A stretch of DNA of 64,000 nt, taken from NCBI RefSeq assembly GCF_036373705.1, contig NC_089855.1, positions 9,877,219 through 9,941,218 on the forward strand. Direction: 5' to 3'. Shown here piece after piece: positions 11,901 to 24,909 of this stretch. The stretch's first letter is position 1. Each line of letters starts with the position of its first letter. The notes beneath the pieces were generated by a model that saw only the letters and a list, made by a program, of their open reading frames with translations, was not told where the DNA came from and did not search any database. The DNA comes from Amia ocellicauda. Its lineage: Eukaryota; Chordata; Actinopteri; Amiiformes; Amiidae. Position numbers and translations under genes: made by a program.

Positions 11901-14349
11901 CGTGGTGAGGGGAGTGGGCAGCCTGCCTCTGCCCCAGCCTGCAGCCTCGTACCCTGTGGAGAATGTGAGTGCCGGCCAATTACTCCACCTCCCTCCCTCT
12001 CTCTCTCAAATATGCCCAGTCAGCTGAAATCTAGATCTGGCTAGTTTATGTTGATGCACTCAGATGATCTTCATTCTGTTTCCCCCTCAGCAGCAAAGTT
12101 AATTACATCACAAAATACGCCAGATTATTAAAGTTCAAGACAAGGAAGAGGATTATTTTCTTTTTATAATATTTTCAAATCTATAGTTAATTTGATATTT
12201 GTTTGTGTCAAAGCTGACCTCCTGAATTATTTTGATTTTGTTCGCTGTAGGCTGTCCCATTCACCTTGGACAGTGTGGCCAACACAGTCCACACTCTCTT
12301 CTCAGAAGACACTCCTGTTGTCTTACAGCTGGCTCCCAGTGAAGAGGTATGATCTGGTGCTTGCAGGTGTTAGTGTGTGGAGAGTCTAGCTAATACTTTA
12401 GGTGTGTGTGTGTTGTATACTGGTGCCACAGGAATTGATAGATGGAATTTAAAAAGGTCAGATGTTCTTTTATTCTGTACAATATCGCATACTGTTTTAT
12501 TAGGTTAACCATTTCACTACACTGGTCTTGTGAGACACAGGCTAACAGAGGCTTGTCGAATGACCATCTCCCTGGTCTCAGCTCCAGCTGTATTCACAGG
12601 CCCTCTCTCTGGGTGCTTCCTTCACAGAGGCTGTACATGATCGGGAAAGCCAACACGGTGTTTGAAGACCTCCCTGTCACTCTGCAGCAAATCCGGGGTC
12701 GCCTGTCGCAGGACAACTCCATCCTCAACAGCCTGCCGCCCAACTCGCTGAGCCGCAACAATGAGGTGAGCGGAGCTGGGCCCTTAAACGGAACCGTCGT
12801 GTTGTTCTTGGGCTACTCGGATCGAAAACGTCACTTTTTCACAAAATATGAGTTTGTAACTTCCTGGACTTTAGTAGGATCTCGAGTTGTGGTTGTTACG
12901 TAATTTATAAAGCTGTAACTTCAATGGCAAAACCCCGGGCTCTGGGAGACTCTCGGATTGCACAAGCTGGGCAAAAGCCAGGAGCCTTTTTCCTACCCAC
13001 AGTACCGTTAATAAAATCCTACATGTTGTGATATCATAGACATATTTTTACAATCTTCTTCTTCTTCCTTCAGGTTGATCTGCTTTTCCTTTCTGAGTTG
13101 CAAGTCCTTCATGATATCGCTGCTCTGGTAAGAACTTCTGCTGCCTTGACAGAATGGTCAGCCCAGGATTATGAATTCATATAAATAGACAAGGATATAC
13201 TTTTTTGATATTTTGTCCCTTGAGCAGATCTCACACTTGCCAAATGCCCAAAACGACATCGCGCGGGGGCTTACTTTATTAGCAATATATGGAAAGCTAA
13301 GCACTCCCAAAAATGCATCGGTGCAGTCTAAAGGTCAAGCGAAGCTCAAAGAAGACACGGTGCTCTGAATCTGTCCATCCCACTGCTGTATTTCCTCCCC
13401 TTGCCGTACAGCTGCTGAGGCACAATCACCTGGCGAAGGACCATTCCCCTGACCTGTACTCGCTGGAGCTGGCCGGGCTGGAGGAAATCAGCCGGCACTA
13501 CGGCCCCGACTCGCAGCAGATGAAGGATGCCACGCGCATCCTGGCCACCCTGCTGCAGAAGGTGAGTGTGTGGGCCTCCAGGACACGGCATGCCCATCAC
13601 GGCACTCTTTAGTTCCACGCCAGAGCCGGCTCGGAAAGCTCCGCCGTGTTGTAGATCTTTTGCATTTTCCAATATCGGTGGAAGCTTCAGTCTGCTCTTC
13701 ATGCGCTCTTGAGTATCTTAAAGAGCAGTAGTCTCTGGTCTTCTCTATTAGAACAAAGTGCTTCTGAAATCTCTCAAATAATCTAACCTGCCTAGGTGTC
13801 GGCTCTGTAGATGGAGTGCATGCACACATAGCTGTGTCCTGAGCCGCCTGTTTGTGCTGCAGTTTGCAGATGACGTGTTCGGCATCTATAGCCGGAACGC
13901 CGTGGTGGAGGTGGTGACGGTCAAGAGCTTCGAGTCGCCCCTCATGAGGAAGTCCCGCTCCATCCTGCAGTCCATCGAGATCGTGAGTAACCTGTCAATC
14001 AAGAGATCCACCCGTCGCAGAGGCCTGGGTTGTGGTCGGGCACTTGAATGCCATACTCTAACGGATTCATTGCTCTATTTGTGTAGAGAGCCTAAGCCTC
14101 ATTCCTGTCTAGTTTTGTTGTTTATTCATTTACCACTGTCTTTGCATCCCTCAGGGCAACCCCGGAAGCCCATATAACCTGGCCTATCGGTACAACTTTG
14201 ATTACGCGGCGATCTTCAACATCATGCTGTGGATCATGATCGGCCTCGCCCTGGCAGTCATCGTCATCGCCTACAACCTGTGGAACATGGACCCGGGTTA
14301 CGACAGCATCATCTACAGGATGACCAATCAGAAGATCCGCCTGGACTGA
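8918..14349 (+). CDS. ATP6AP2: ATP6AP2, (pro)renin receptor / V-ATPase accessory protein 2
   Basis: Type I membrane accessory subunit of the vacuolar H+-ATPase, also known as the prorenin receptor. Coding exons: 8918-8996, 11493-11623, 11836-11964, 12251-12346, 12628-12765, 13074-13127, 13412-13561, 13863-13982, 14155-14349; all junctions are GT-AG and the frame closes at 363 aa (human 350). Visible features: hydrophobic signal peptide at about residues 15-27; GERIPD and [13 protein letters not shown] blocks typical of the family; furin-type RKSR at 288-291; membrane helix at about 319-339; short tail ending in the family NQKIR-L-D sequence. Starts at 8918 and 8945 both have A at -3 and G at +4. 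The start at 8960 would give 349 aa, nearer the human length, so the exact N-terminus is uncertain. Intron 1 carries a long inverted repeat. Confidence 0.96.
10497..11411. repeat. Long imperfect inverted repeat in ATP6AP2 intron 1
   Basis: The arms, about 10497-10798 and 11068-11411, are reverse complements of each other with scattered mismatches and small gaps. Paired landmarks include the block around GACCTTGGCAC near 10708 with its reverse GTGCCAAGGTC near 11135, and CAGTACAATCTG near 10517 with its reverse near 11380. The right arm holds an extra insertion of about 50 bases near 11280-11335. The loop is about 270 bases. It could be a foldback-type element or a local inverted duplication. 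I found no terminal repeat or target duplication. Confidence 0.8.
11419..11431. repeat. Poly-G run
   Basis: A homopolymer of about 13 G lies in ATP6AP2 intron 1, roughly 60 bases before exon 2. Confidence 0.9.
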
Positions 14350-14493
14350 AGCATCCTCTCCTGCATTCCCTCCCAGCTGATTTGAAAATGAAACTATTTC
14401 TCTTCCCCCCCCACCCCCCGCCCTTTGCCAAGTAGCCTGGGTTTTAAAGTCTGGCCTTTCCTTTTCAAAACCACAAATGTCTTGTAAAAAGTA

Positions 14494-15553
14494 AATAAAT
14501 GTTAAATGCAGTTATAGACAGTTTTTATGATAATATTATATGCACCTCAGAATAATTGAAGGTCAGTTTGGCTCATTTCACGTTACTTTCATTTACAAGG
14601 TTTAATGAAGGCTTTCTAAAACTGTTTACTTTGATTTTTTTGTGAGAAATGCTTCACTTTTCCAGATGTATTTTTTATTCAGTTTTAAGTGGAGCAATGA
14701 ATAAAGTAAAACGTGTATTTGTACAGATATTTATCTCTAGAAGCCCCACTTTACCCCAGGCCAGGCTACATCATTCCTTCTGAAATGTTTTAAGAGTGGT
14801 TGATTCTCCCTACAAATGATATTGTCCTGTGTTCGTTTTGTATGTCGTTGTTGTCGTTTTCTTTTTGGCACTGAACTAAGGAAAGAGGATCTGATGGTAT
14901 GCCTTTTCTCTCTGTGTTGTCAGTGTCTGTGCTGGGACATGTTGCACCTATATAATTTAATTGAACAGCGTTAGATATATGTATATATTGAGATAAGTGA
15001 GATAAGTGAAGAGATTGATACGGTCCTAATATCTCTCTGCATCCCCCCCGACTTAAATATGTGCAGTTAAAACTTGGATCTTTCACATTTAAACACAACA
15101 AACTGGAACTGTGACAATGAAATCTCTGGGGGTTGTTTCCTTTTTTGCTCTGCTTTGTTAAACAAGCTTTTGGTGGAAAACGGTCAGAAACCTCCCTTGT
15201 TCTTGTAAATCTGGGTTTCAGTCAATCATCAGTACAGTCTGAATGGAACATTGTCCTCAACAATTAAAAAAATGCATACAACTGTTAAACTACTTTTGCT
15301 AAACCATTGTTTTTAGTTATAACTTATTTCTTCACATGTATGTGGTGAAAAGGGGTTTTTGTTTAAGTCACACAATTATATTCTGTACGGTACTGTGTTG
15401 AAATTTGATGTAAGTGGTGGTAAGAACAAAACAAGGTTTATAATTAATTAGGATTAATTTGCATAATGAGAGTACACTCGGTATGTACTGCAGCAGTATG
15501 TGTGTTTGGGGGGAAAAGTGATGTAATGTGAAACTTGTAAAATACATAATAAA
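14494..15553 (+). terminator. ATP6AP2 alternative polyadenylation signals
   Basis: AATAAA hexamers occur at 14494-14499, 14700-14705 and 15548-15553 after the stop codon, giving possible 3' UTRs of about 0.15, 0.35 and 1.2 kb. The region between them has no reading frame of interest and behaves as 3' UTR. Confidence 0.6.
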
Positions 15554-16435
15554 TGACTGTCCATTAATGTTTTGTCAATGGCTTACTGTTTTACTTCCAT
15601 TCACACCAAATTAAATAAAATATCACCATAATAGCTCTTAAAAAATACTTTTAGTCCTTTGCTATAACTGGGGCTGGGTCTCGGCTATGGTACTGGAGGA
15701 GCACGATCTTCTGGTTTTCATTCCCACTTCATTGAGCCAATCATTCTTACTTCAACCGTGTCAGTTTTGTAGTTATTAAATGGCTTGGGGTTATTCGGGC
15801 ATGTAGGTGACAATTGTGCTGGAGTCGGCGTTGGTGCGCAGGGTATGTGATGCCCAAGCTGACGGTCTTCCTGGGTGCCCATCCCCAAAACCCCAGGGAC
15901 AGGCGAGTGATCACAACACTAATGTTGACAAAAGAGTTGTCAACTTTCTGGGGCAATTTTAAAGTTTTCTAATTCCCTCCACTCAAAGTCCCCTAATGGT
16001 TGTGCTGGCTCTGGCTGGGATGAAAACCAGCGGAGACAGTGGTCGTCCAGGACTAGGTTGGGAGCCACTCCTTCTCACAGTTCGGATACTTAGTTGTAAA
16101 TGTAATATTTTATGATTCATTATTATTTTAGGAGATATTCTTAAATGAATCACTCTGGCCTTGGGGAGGCTGGTGTCGGCGCAGTCTAGCCAGCAGGCGG
16201 AGCTCTCTGCCGTTGAAAAGCCGGAGCTCCTCCAGAGTCGCTTCGGAAATACTCGGAGAGACGCCGACGAGGACCGAAAACAGGCAGCCATCATGTTAGG
16301 TTGAGTTTTGTTTTCAGTTCAGTTTCGTGTGGTTGTTATAGCTTAATGTGAAGTTATATATCATACATAATGAACTACAGTAGCCTTAAATGCTGCCTGG
16401 CTTGAGAGGTCAGAGGACATGCAGAGTGGCGGTGG

Positions 16436-19400
16436 GTGATGTATACAATGTATCTCTCCAAGTCTACAGTGCTGATTAAATATGTTGTAACCAGACACAG
16501 CAGGACGCGTGTATCGACCATACCAGGGTTATGCAATGTAGTGGATGTTCATTTGCGAGGTCTAAAGACATCGGCGCTCTGGGACATTAGTAAGGCATGT
16601 CCTAGATACAGAAGTCACAACTTAGGGTTACTGTCACCACGCTTGCACCATGCACATGAACCCGAGTTTGCACACATGACGACACGTATGAAGCTGGACC
16701 AGATACGGCATCGTCGTTTTTCAACGCACACGTCCAGGTGTAAAGCCCAGCACAGCAGCCCGGGCGCCGGCGGACAGCAGGACGCAGAGCCGGACGATGC
16801 GGAGCTGGAGGAGCTGTGTCAGCAGCGCATCGCAGACAAGGTCGGCAGCGAGGACCAGCGGGTGTTGGTCATTCATCCAGATGTCAAATGGGGAGCAAAG
16901 AAACAGCTTCTCACCACAGGTACATTCATTCCCAAAACAAGAAACAAAATCAAGACTTTCAATCTGGAATAGCATTTTCTGTGTACAAATTGTCAGGACA
17001 ACTAGTCTAACTTTTGAAAATTATAAACAAAACTGAATCACTTACTGCATCAGTAGAGACAAATAAAAATAAATTGCATATTCAACTTTAAAACGTGGTT
17101 ATGAAATGGCAAAAGTCTATCCTTGGTCATACCTGCACACTTGTCTGGTAAGGACTGGCTAAAGTCACAACAGAAAACTGCTAACATCTGCTTGATAGCA
17201 GTTATGAGTAACACAAATAATGGGCTGCAAGTGAGGACAGGTGTCTAGTGTTGTGTTGGCAGGTAGGTCATTTCTACTTTTGTTTTAATCTGACATGAAA
17301 CCCGAGTTCTTGGTTTTTTTATTTTTGAAGCCGAGCTTCAGATGGCGGAGGCTGTGGGACTCGTCCACACTCTGCAGAACTGGAGGGTGGTGGACAAGAT
17401 CATCGTCTCCACAAAGACTCCTGAGAAGAAGAGGATTTTTGGCAAAGGAAACTTTCAGGCTCTGACAGGTGTGCCAAACGTATTGTCTCGACTACCTCAA
17501 TCATTAAAGCCAGGACTTGTAACTCTTATAAGATACATTGTAGGCACACTCCAGGTTTTTAAAAGCCAGCAAGTGCCATTCCAAGAGGCACAGGTGTTTG
17601 TGATTATTGGATACAGGATTATCCGATACAATCTATCCAAATATATTTGAAGTAACCAGTTAGCTGCTCCTCCCCCTTTTCACATGAATGTGAGTAAATG
17701 GCAAACAGTCTGTCAATTCACCTCTATTTCTTGCCTTTTCAGAGAGGATCAAGGGCTTGCCGCAGATCACCGCGGTGTTTATGAATGTAGAGCGCCTGTC
17801 TCCCATTACAGAGGTAACGCAGAGCAAGGAGTAATTCTCCTTTATTATTCTCATTGCTTTTTTATGGGGCCAAGTCCATTCTTTCGCTGTGAGCCAGTTT
17901 AAGCAGTAACCGTCTCGCTTCAGTCCAGAGGGCAGGACTTCACACCGTGTCAGCGCTGAACAGTGATGTCGAACGGCAGGAGTTCTTGTTCCATCTCAAG
18001 CTTTTAACGATTGCATTTTACACCACCGGTAAACACCCCAGTGAGGGTAAGACAAACGCCAAGGGCTTGAGAAGTGACCTGTGAATCGGGTTCACTCCTA
18101 TTCCCACACTTCAGTTTTGTTATTCTCTGGCTTATCAAGCTGATTTAAGAAACTGCTGTTATGATATGATTATAAAATCTCTTTCCATGACGTGGTGTGG
18201 CTTGTATTTGAGTGATGAGACTAAATGCAAAAGCAGAGGCTGTCAGTCGCTGAGACTCTGAATAATTCTGCTTTGTTCCGCTGCTATCCTGCTGGGTCAG
18301 AGGGAGATGGAGGAGGCCTGGGGGGTGAAGGTGTTGGACAGATACACCGTCGTGCTTCACATCTTCCGCTGCAACGCGCGCACCAAAGAGGCCAGGCTTC
18401 AGATCTCCCTTGCAGAGATCCCCCTGCTCAGGTACAGTACTGTAGATCAGGAATTCCCAACCCTGGTCCTGGAGCAGCCCCTACCTGCTGGTTTTTGTTC
18501 CAACCGAGCTCTCAATTACTTAATTGATCCCTTAATTTAACTAATCATTTCCTTTTAATTATTTTAAACAGTAGGGCTTTTAAGTATAAAATTGTTTGTG
18601 GAACTTATCCTATTAAAGAACCAACTTTTTATCAGTTACACAATTTAAAAAGTAAAATGTAAGCAAATGATTTAAATTAATGGTTCAATTAAGTAATTGA
18701 GAGCTCGGTTGGAACAAAAACCAGCAGGGTAGGGGACTTATTTAGTCCAGGACCAGGGTTGTGAACCCCTGCTGTAGATCCTCTCAATGCTGGGTCCTAC
18801 AACAGAGCACTCTCTGAAGTGGGTAGACATTTTTTTGTTGTAATTAACAGTGTTAGTTTAGGTGTGTTGTGGATGATCATGTTGTTTACATGCCTGCCTT
18901 ATGTTGCAGACAGTGCCATCTAGTGTCCAGTCAGAGTAACTGCAGCAGTGCCCTAATGAGAACACTGCATCATCAGTTTTCCTGTTATTCCGCCTTCATC
19001 AAAGCAGTCTCCTAGTGAGAGTGATGCCATCTCCATTTGTGCCGACAGATCACAGCTGAGGAACGAGCTGGCAAACCTGGATCAGCAGGGTGGAGGTTCC
19101 AGGTATATTATGGGCTCAGGTAAGAGACTGCAGCATCAAGCAGTCTGTCTCTCCACAACATGTTTCAGGAGACACATATGTATATTATCTTCATCTCTTT
19201 TGGGCCCGTACGAGAGGGGAGCCAAGCTGAGTATCAGCGGGGGATTTTACTGTCGGGACTTTAAACAAAATGACTTTAAATTTAAAATGATAGAAATTAA
19301 ACCCACCCACACAACAATTAACTCTCTGTGTTTGTTTTGGGCGCACAGGCGAGACGTTAATGGAGGTGCAGCAACGCCTGCTGAAGGACAGAGAGCTGAA

Positions 19401-22400
19401 GCTCCAAGGCGCCCTGGACAAACTGAGGAAGAAGCGGCACCTGCTCCGTGCCCAGCGCCAGCAGAGAGACCTGCCCGTGGTGTCCGTCATGGGCTACACC
19501 AACTGCGGTGAGCAGCGCTGGGCTTCACAACTGCATGGCTCACAGGGCAACCACCAAGAGGTCCCTCCCCAAAAAATAGTATTTGATTGCTTACATGCTG
19601 CAAAGTGAACATGTTTGTTTGCCCCTGCAGGGAAGACGACCCTGATCAAAGCCCTGACTGGAGATGTGGGGCTGCAGCCACGAGACCAGCTCTTTGCCAC
19701 GCTCGATGTCACTGTTCATGCCGGCCAGCTGCCCAGTCACATGACTGTCCTCTACACCGACACCATCGGCTTCCTGTCCCAGCTGCCCCACCAACTCATC
19801 GACTCCTTCTCCGCTACCCTGCAGGACGTGGTGCACTCTGTATGTTCATCAGTCACACGGGGAGTCTGGGGGGTCTTAATGCAGCTCTGTACTTGCCTGA
19901 CGTAAGCAGGCTTGTTAAGCAAAATAAGTTTTCCATACATTTAAGTGCAAGTCTCCAGACTGCAAAACAAAAGCAGTGTTTAACCATGGCCAAGTTTCCT
20001 GAAATTATTGCATTTCACTGTTAGATTTGTATTTTATTTTATTTGCATAGAGGAAGCAAATATAAGCTCCTTCTTGCTAGATGGTTTAATTTAAATTGCA
20101 AATTTCTTCTAGGACTTGATAGTTCATGTCAGAGACATCAGCCACCCAGAGAGCCTGAACCAAAAAGTCAACGTATTGAAGGTGCTCAGGGACCTCCAGA
20201 TCCCCAGCCATCTGATGGATAACATAATCGAAGTCCACAACAAGATCGACCTCATTGATGGGTGAGGAATGGACCACATGAATACAGACATTATGGTAGT
20301 CAAAGGGTGTGAGATCATAGCTATATTCTCAGTTCGCAAAGAAGGAAATAGAAAGAAACAGCTCTTAGAGCTAAAACTAATGCAAAGAGTTTTTTTCAAT
20401 ACTACAACAGCAAGAGTTCAATAAAGGAGGAAGTGAAACAGATAAAGTGCAAAAATGAAAGTATCTTGGAAAACAAACAAGATGTGGTAAATGCTCTAAA
20501 AGAGTATTTCAGAGGTTTTTACAAAAGAAAAAACAGATAACATGCCACAGGTTGACAATCAGTCCAGTCAAACCCTAAGAGAGATCAGGATAAATGAGGA
20601 GGAGGTACTAAAGGGACTAGCAGAATTAAAAACAAACAGATCACCTGGGCCAGATGGGATATTTCCAACAGTACTTAGAACAGGGGATGTGCCAACTGAC
20701 TGGAAGACAGCAAATGTCACACCAATCCACAAGAAAGGGGACAAAACTGAGCCAGGAAATTACAGACCAATCAGTCTCACCTGCATCACCTGTAAAATGT
20801 TGGAAAAAATGTTGAGACAGAAAATAGAGGAGCATTTTAATGAAAACCATATTGTTGGAGATAGTCAACATGGGTTTAGACGAGGCAGATCATGTCTTAC
20901 TAATTTATTAGAATTTTTTGACCATGCAACTGCAGCTGTAGATCAGGTGAAAGCATATGATACGATATACTTAGATTTCCAAAAAGCCTTTGATAAGGTT
21001 CCACACCAAAGACTGATCCTCAAATTGGAAGCTGTAGGCATCCAGGGTAATGTAAGTAGATGGATTATGAACTGGTTGATGTGTAGGAAACAGAGGGTGT
21101 CAATTAGAGGAGTCGCTTCTAACTGGAGTGAGGTTGTTAGTGGAGTTCCACAGGGATCAGTACTAGGGCCTTTGCTTTTTCTAATCTATATTAATGATCT
21201 GGACTCTGGGACAGACAGCAAACTTTTTAAATTTGCAGATGATTCTAAAATAGGTGGCTCAGCAGATACAATCTCGGCAGCAGTTTATTCAAAGGGACTT
21301 AGATAATATTCAGTTGTGGGCCGACATCTGGCAAATGAAATTGCAAGGTAATACAGCAGGTAACAAAAATGTCCACTATAATTACACTATGGGAGGAACA
21401 GAACTGGATGAAGTAACACATGAGAAAGACCTAGGTGTCTATGTGGACGCCTCACTTTCTCCATCCAGACAATGTGGGGAAGCAATAAAAAAGGCAAACA
21501 CAATGTTAGGGTATATTGTCAAAAGTGCAGAATTGAGAACAAGGGCAGTGATGTTCAGACTGTACAATGCACTAGTTAGAGCTCATCTGGATACTGTGTG
21601 CAGTTCTGGGCTCCACACTTCAAGAAAGATATCGCTGCTCTAGAGGCAGTTCAGAGGAGAGCAACCAGACTTATTCCAGGTCTGAAGGGAATGTCCTACT
21701 GAGAGACTGAGGAACTGAACCTTCTCACCCTGGAACAGAGGAGACTACGTGGGGACTTGATCCAAGTCTTCAAAATCATGAAAGGCATCGACCACATCAA
21801 ACCAGAGGAGCTTTGTGTGGTTTTGCTTGATTCATTTTAAGCAAACATAGGATCTAATGCTACAAATGAAAAGTACAGCCTTCTGTATGTGTGCTTAAAA
21901 TTAGTTTGTTTTTCTGCTTGGGTTTCAGTTATCAGCCCACTGAACCAAACACACTGGCCATATCAGCACTGAAAGAGCACGGCTTGGATGATCTGAGAAG
22001 CCGAATTGAAGAAGCCATCCTGAAAACCACGGGGAAGAAAATTCTGACAATTAAGGTGGATCTCAACAGCGCTCAGTTAAGGTAACCAATGATCTTGCAC
22101 AACTTTTATTTCCACCCTGCCTGTAAAGCCTATGCCAAATTTACCTCAAGGATAATGTATGACCATTGTGGATGCCCTTCTCTGGACACTTCCCTGCTGC
22201 TGCAGTATGGCTTTGTGTAAAACAAGGAGCAACTCTGAGCATGAAATTCTGGAAGGTCTTGTAAACAATTCTGTTTTTGCATGACTAGAGTGAATTTGAA
22301 TTTCACAGCTTTAGGCCTGTGTCAATGTCTTCTGTTTGCCCTTCTCTTCCCTCTCTAGCCTGGAATCGACTGAAAACAAAATACCCAGGTTATTTTCATA

Positions 22401-22770
22401 GGTACACTGCTGTAGCTGTGCTCCACCTAGTTGACTGACATAGTGTGTTTCCCTAAGCAGAACACATCGCTTTACATGTTATGGTGGCAAATGTATCAGT
22501 CCAGCTTTGCATCCCATCCAAACAGACCATAACAAGATGCGTTCGGCTGCCTTTACGTGAGAAATGCATCAGTAAAGATTGCTTTGACCGTGAATGCGTT
22601 TGAATTGCTGCTCTTGGATTGAAGGGCTGTGTGTTTCTGTCCACAGCTGGCTGTACAAGGAGGCCACGGTGCAGGAGGTGGTGGTTCTGCCAGAAGAAGG
22701 AGCCGCTGACGTCAAGGTCATTATGAGCAATGCATCGTGGGGGCGATACAGGAAGCTATTCCAGTACTAG
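16436..22770 (+). CDS. GTPBP6: GTPBP6, HflX-type mitochondrial GTPase
   Basis: HflX-family GTPase; the human protein acts in mitochondrial ribosome dissociation and assembly. Coding exons: 16436-16919, 17331-17468, 17743-17813, 18301-18431, 19049-19119, 19349-19507, 19631-19839, 20113-20261, 21929-22081, 22647-22770; 562 aa (human 516). Visible: Arg/Ser-rich N-terminus poor in acidic residues, fitting a mitochondrial presequence; HflX N-terminal domain ([27 protein letters not shown]); basic coiled linker (LRKKRHLLR); P-loop GYTNCGKTT 347-355; switch I FATLDVT 373-379; DTIG 395-398; NKID 464-467; C-terminal block starting [11 protein letters not shown]. The N-terminal 80 residues are not conserved with human, and a start at 16676 (MTTRMKL...) is also possible. 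Intron 4 holds a hAT-type element and intron 8 a LINE. Confidence 0.95.
18448..18771. mobile_element. hAT-type short non-autonomous element
   Basis: A 324-base element in GTPBP6 intron 4. Its ends are inverted repeats of about 90 bases starting CAGGAATTCCCAACCCTGG on the left and, read in reverse, CAGGGGTTCACAACCCTGG on the right. It is flanked by a perfect 8-base duplication CTGTAGAT (18440-18447 and 18772-18779). An 8-base target duplication with CAG...CTG ends is the hAT superfamily signature. No transposase is encoded. Confidence 0.88.
20340..21810 (+). mobile_element. CR1/Rex1-like LINE, reverse-transcriptase part, degenerate
   Basis: A non-LTR retrotransposon fragment in sense orientation in GTPBP6 intron 8. 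The frame at 20542-21306 encodes RT motifs: [56 protein letters not shown] and the FADD catalytic box (21232-21243). The frame then shifts: 21254-21643 carries the thumb region ([22 protein letters not shown]), and a TGA interrupts the remainder near 21700. The endonuclease domain and the 3' end are missing, so the copy is dead. The jockey/CR1-like class is clear from the RT; the exact family name is an inference. Boundaries are approximate. Confidence 0.85.
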
Positions 22771-23043
22771 CAGCTCTGGCATCGACTAGTAACCCAGAAT
22801 CCCTGTGTTGAAGCCTCATGTTAATTGGATGATTCATCGGCACACTTGTCAACATCAGTGTGATCAGAATTCTTCCACATTTATTTATTTTTCATGCATT
22901 AAGTGTTTTTGTTTTTTTACCCACATTCAGGGACTTTGTGAAATACTGGTTACGTTTCATTGTGCTGTAACCTTTCAAAGATTAATGTATATAAAATAGC
23001 TAAGCAGTTTACAGTAAAGATTATACATGTATTTTGTATACAA

Positions 23044-23049
23044 AATAAA
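23044..23049 (+). terminator. GTPBP6 polyadenylation signal
   Basis: An AATAAA lies 274 bases after the GTPBP6 stop. The convergent PLCXD-A stop codon is only about 210 bases further on, so the two 3' UTRs are tail to tail and may overlap. Confidence 0.7.
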
Positions 23050-23259
23050 GTGGTTTAAATTATTTTCTTTTCATTGCACACTTCTCCCATTCATTCATGA
23101 CAAATCATACATATTTATGAGGATCTTGGTAGGAATAAACCTGAAAAGTAGAACAGTGTACTGGAGTTCATCAATACTTATATAAAAATAAAATATATAG
23201 TTTCTGCTTTTTTCCATACTCATGGAGGTGTATTTCCAGTCGTATTTTTCATATTTAAT

Positions 23260-24023
23260 TCAATGCATGTTGTTAGTGGGCTCTGGTTCCGCCTGTATCA
23301 GCTTCTTGTTCAGAGATATGACAATTGAGCAGAACTGGACCGACCCGATGAAGTCTCCAGCAATGATGTTGAGGCAGCCTGGGTCGGGCCCAGGGCTCTG
23401 TTTCTGCAGCCAGGCTGCCAGATAGCCGTAGTTGTGCAGCGTGAGAGTGCGGATGGACTGTGAAGGGTGACGCACAATATACTGCGTGTCTGCCGTCAGG
23501 TTCAGCCCAGCCACAAAAAATCCCCCTACAACCACAAAATAGATTGGTTTGAAAGATAGACTTCTGCAACCTTAACTTCCTCTTTACAAGAAAATAAAAA
23601 TAAAAACAGAACTAGGGTTGAAAAAATACTCTGACAGGTCTGTACTGTTTCATGTGACATAAAACACTAATTTCCCTGATAATATGGAGAATTCCAGCAT
23701 GCACTGAAACAGTCAATTTATATAATAATTATGTATAAATATATTTACCTATATACAGTATATAGCCTATAACACTATGAAAATAAATGAGCTGTTAACA
23801 TGAAATAAAATTCAAGTGGAATCTCATTAAAACGAAAATCTCACGAAGGAAAATATGTAAATACTGTATGTCCAAGTCGCAGCCCACTGTTAATAGTAAT
23901 ACGAGAGTAATGCTTCTCGTTTGATACAATGATATTTCAGTACGTAGGTAGATTGAGCTGTATTATTAGTTTACATTAAAAACTTGTCTAACCGACTATG
24001 AAAAGAGGTGAGACAGGTTTCTC

Positions 24024-24055
<32 letters not shown>

Positions 24056-24870
24056 GGAGGGCCAGTTTACATCTGTGAGAAATCTGCTCAGTCATAAACA
24101 CCTTAGGGAAAAACAAACAAAGGTTATACAATTTCTAAGTTTACCTATTTCAAAAGCTGTGTTGCAAATCTTTGGATGAAACCTTGTTACCATGATTTAA
24201 TCTGTAATTAAAACACTATCAGCTTTTCCTGTTATAAATAAATAAATGTATCTATTGTAAGGCGAGAGAATGAGTTTTAAAAAAGTATTTGTATTGTATT
24301 TTATTAATGTATTAAGTATTTGTAGGGTAGACTGATGCTATATGAGTTCAGACCCTGCTTGGCCCCGGGCCTGCACAAGGTAAGGAGCTGGGCTGAAAAA
24401 TCACGGCCTGGTTCCGCGTCGGCTCGACAAAATTGCCAGTGGGTGACTGGTTCTGGCTCGGGTCAGATATGCCAGTGGAAAAGGGGTGAAATGACTGTCC
24501 ACCTGCACGCTCAGCCACATACCTGGGCGTCCTGAATGCTTGCGTTGCTGCAGAAACTGAACCACAGCTTTGGCGTCGAGTTTGTTTGCCCACCAATAGG
24601 GGATCGCCGGCCATAACTCTGGATGTTGCTCTGCTTCTACGTCTTCATAAGAAACAATGACCTGGTATCCCGACTCCCACAAACTCCTCAGGGTTAACAG
24701 TTCCTGAAGGCAAGCAAACGCAGACACACCAGATGTAGACCTTTTCAAAAACCTGACTGGATCTGTGTGCCAGTTTCTATAGCATAAAGCTAACAGAGCA
24801 CAAGATCCACCTGGATGGGAATGTGGTCCATATCAAATGACTCTTACTAAAGCTTTAAAGGCTTTAACAT

Positions 24871-24909
<39 letters not shown>

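Noticed and set aside
20542-21306. 254-codon reverse-transcriptase frame as a host gene or extra GTPBP6 exon
   Set aside because: It is a degenerate LINE. GTPBP6 exon 8 (ending 20261) joins exon 9 (starting 21929) in frame without it.
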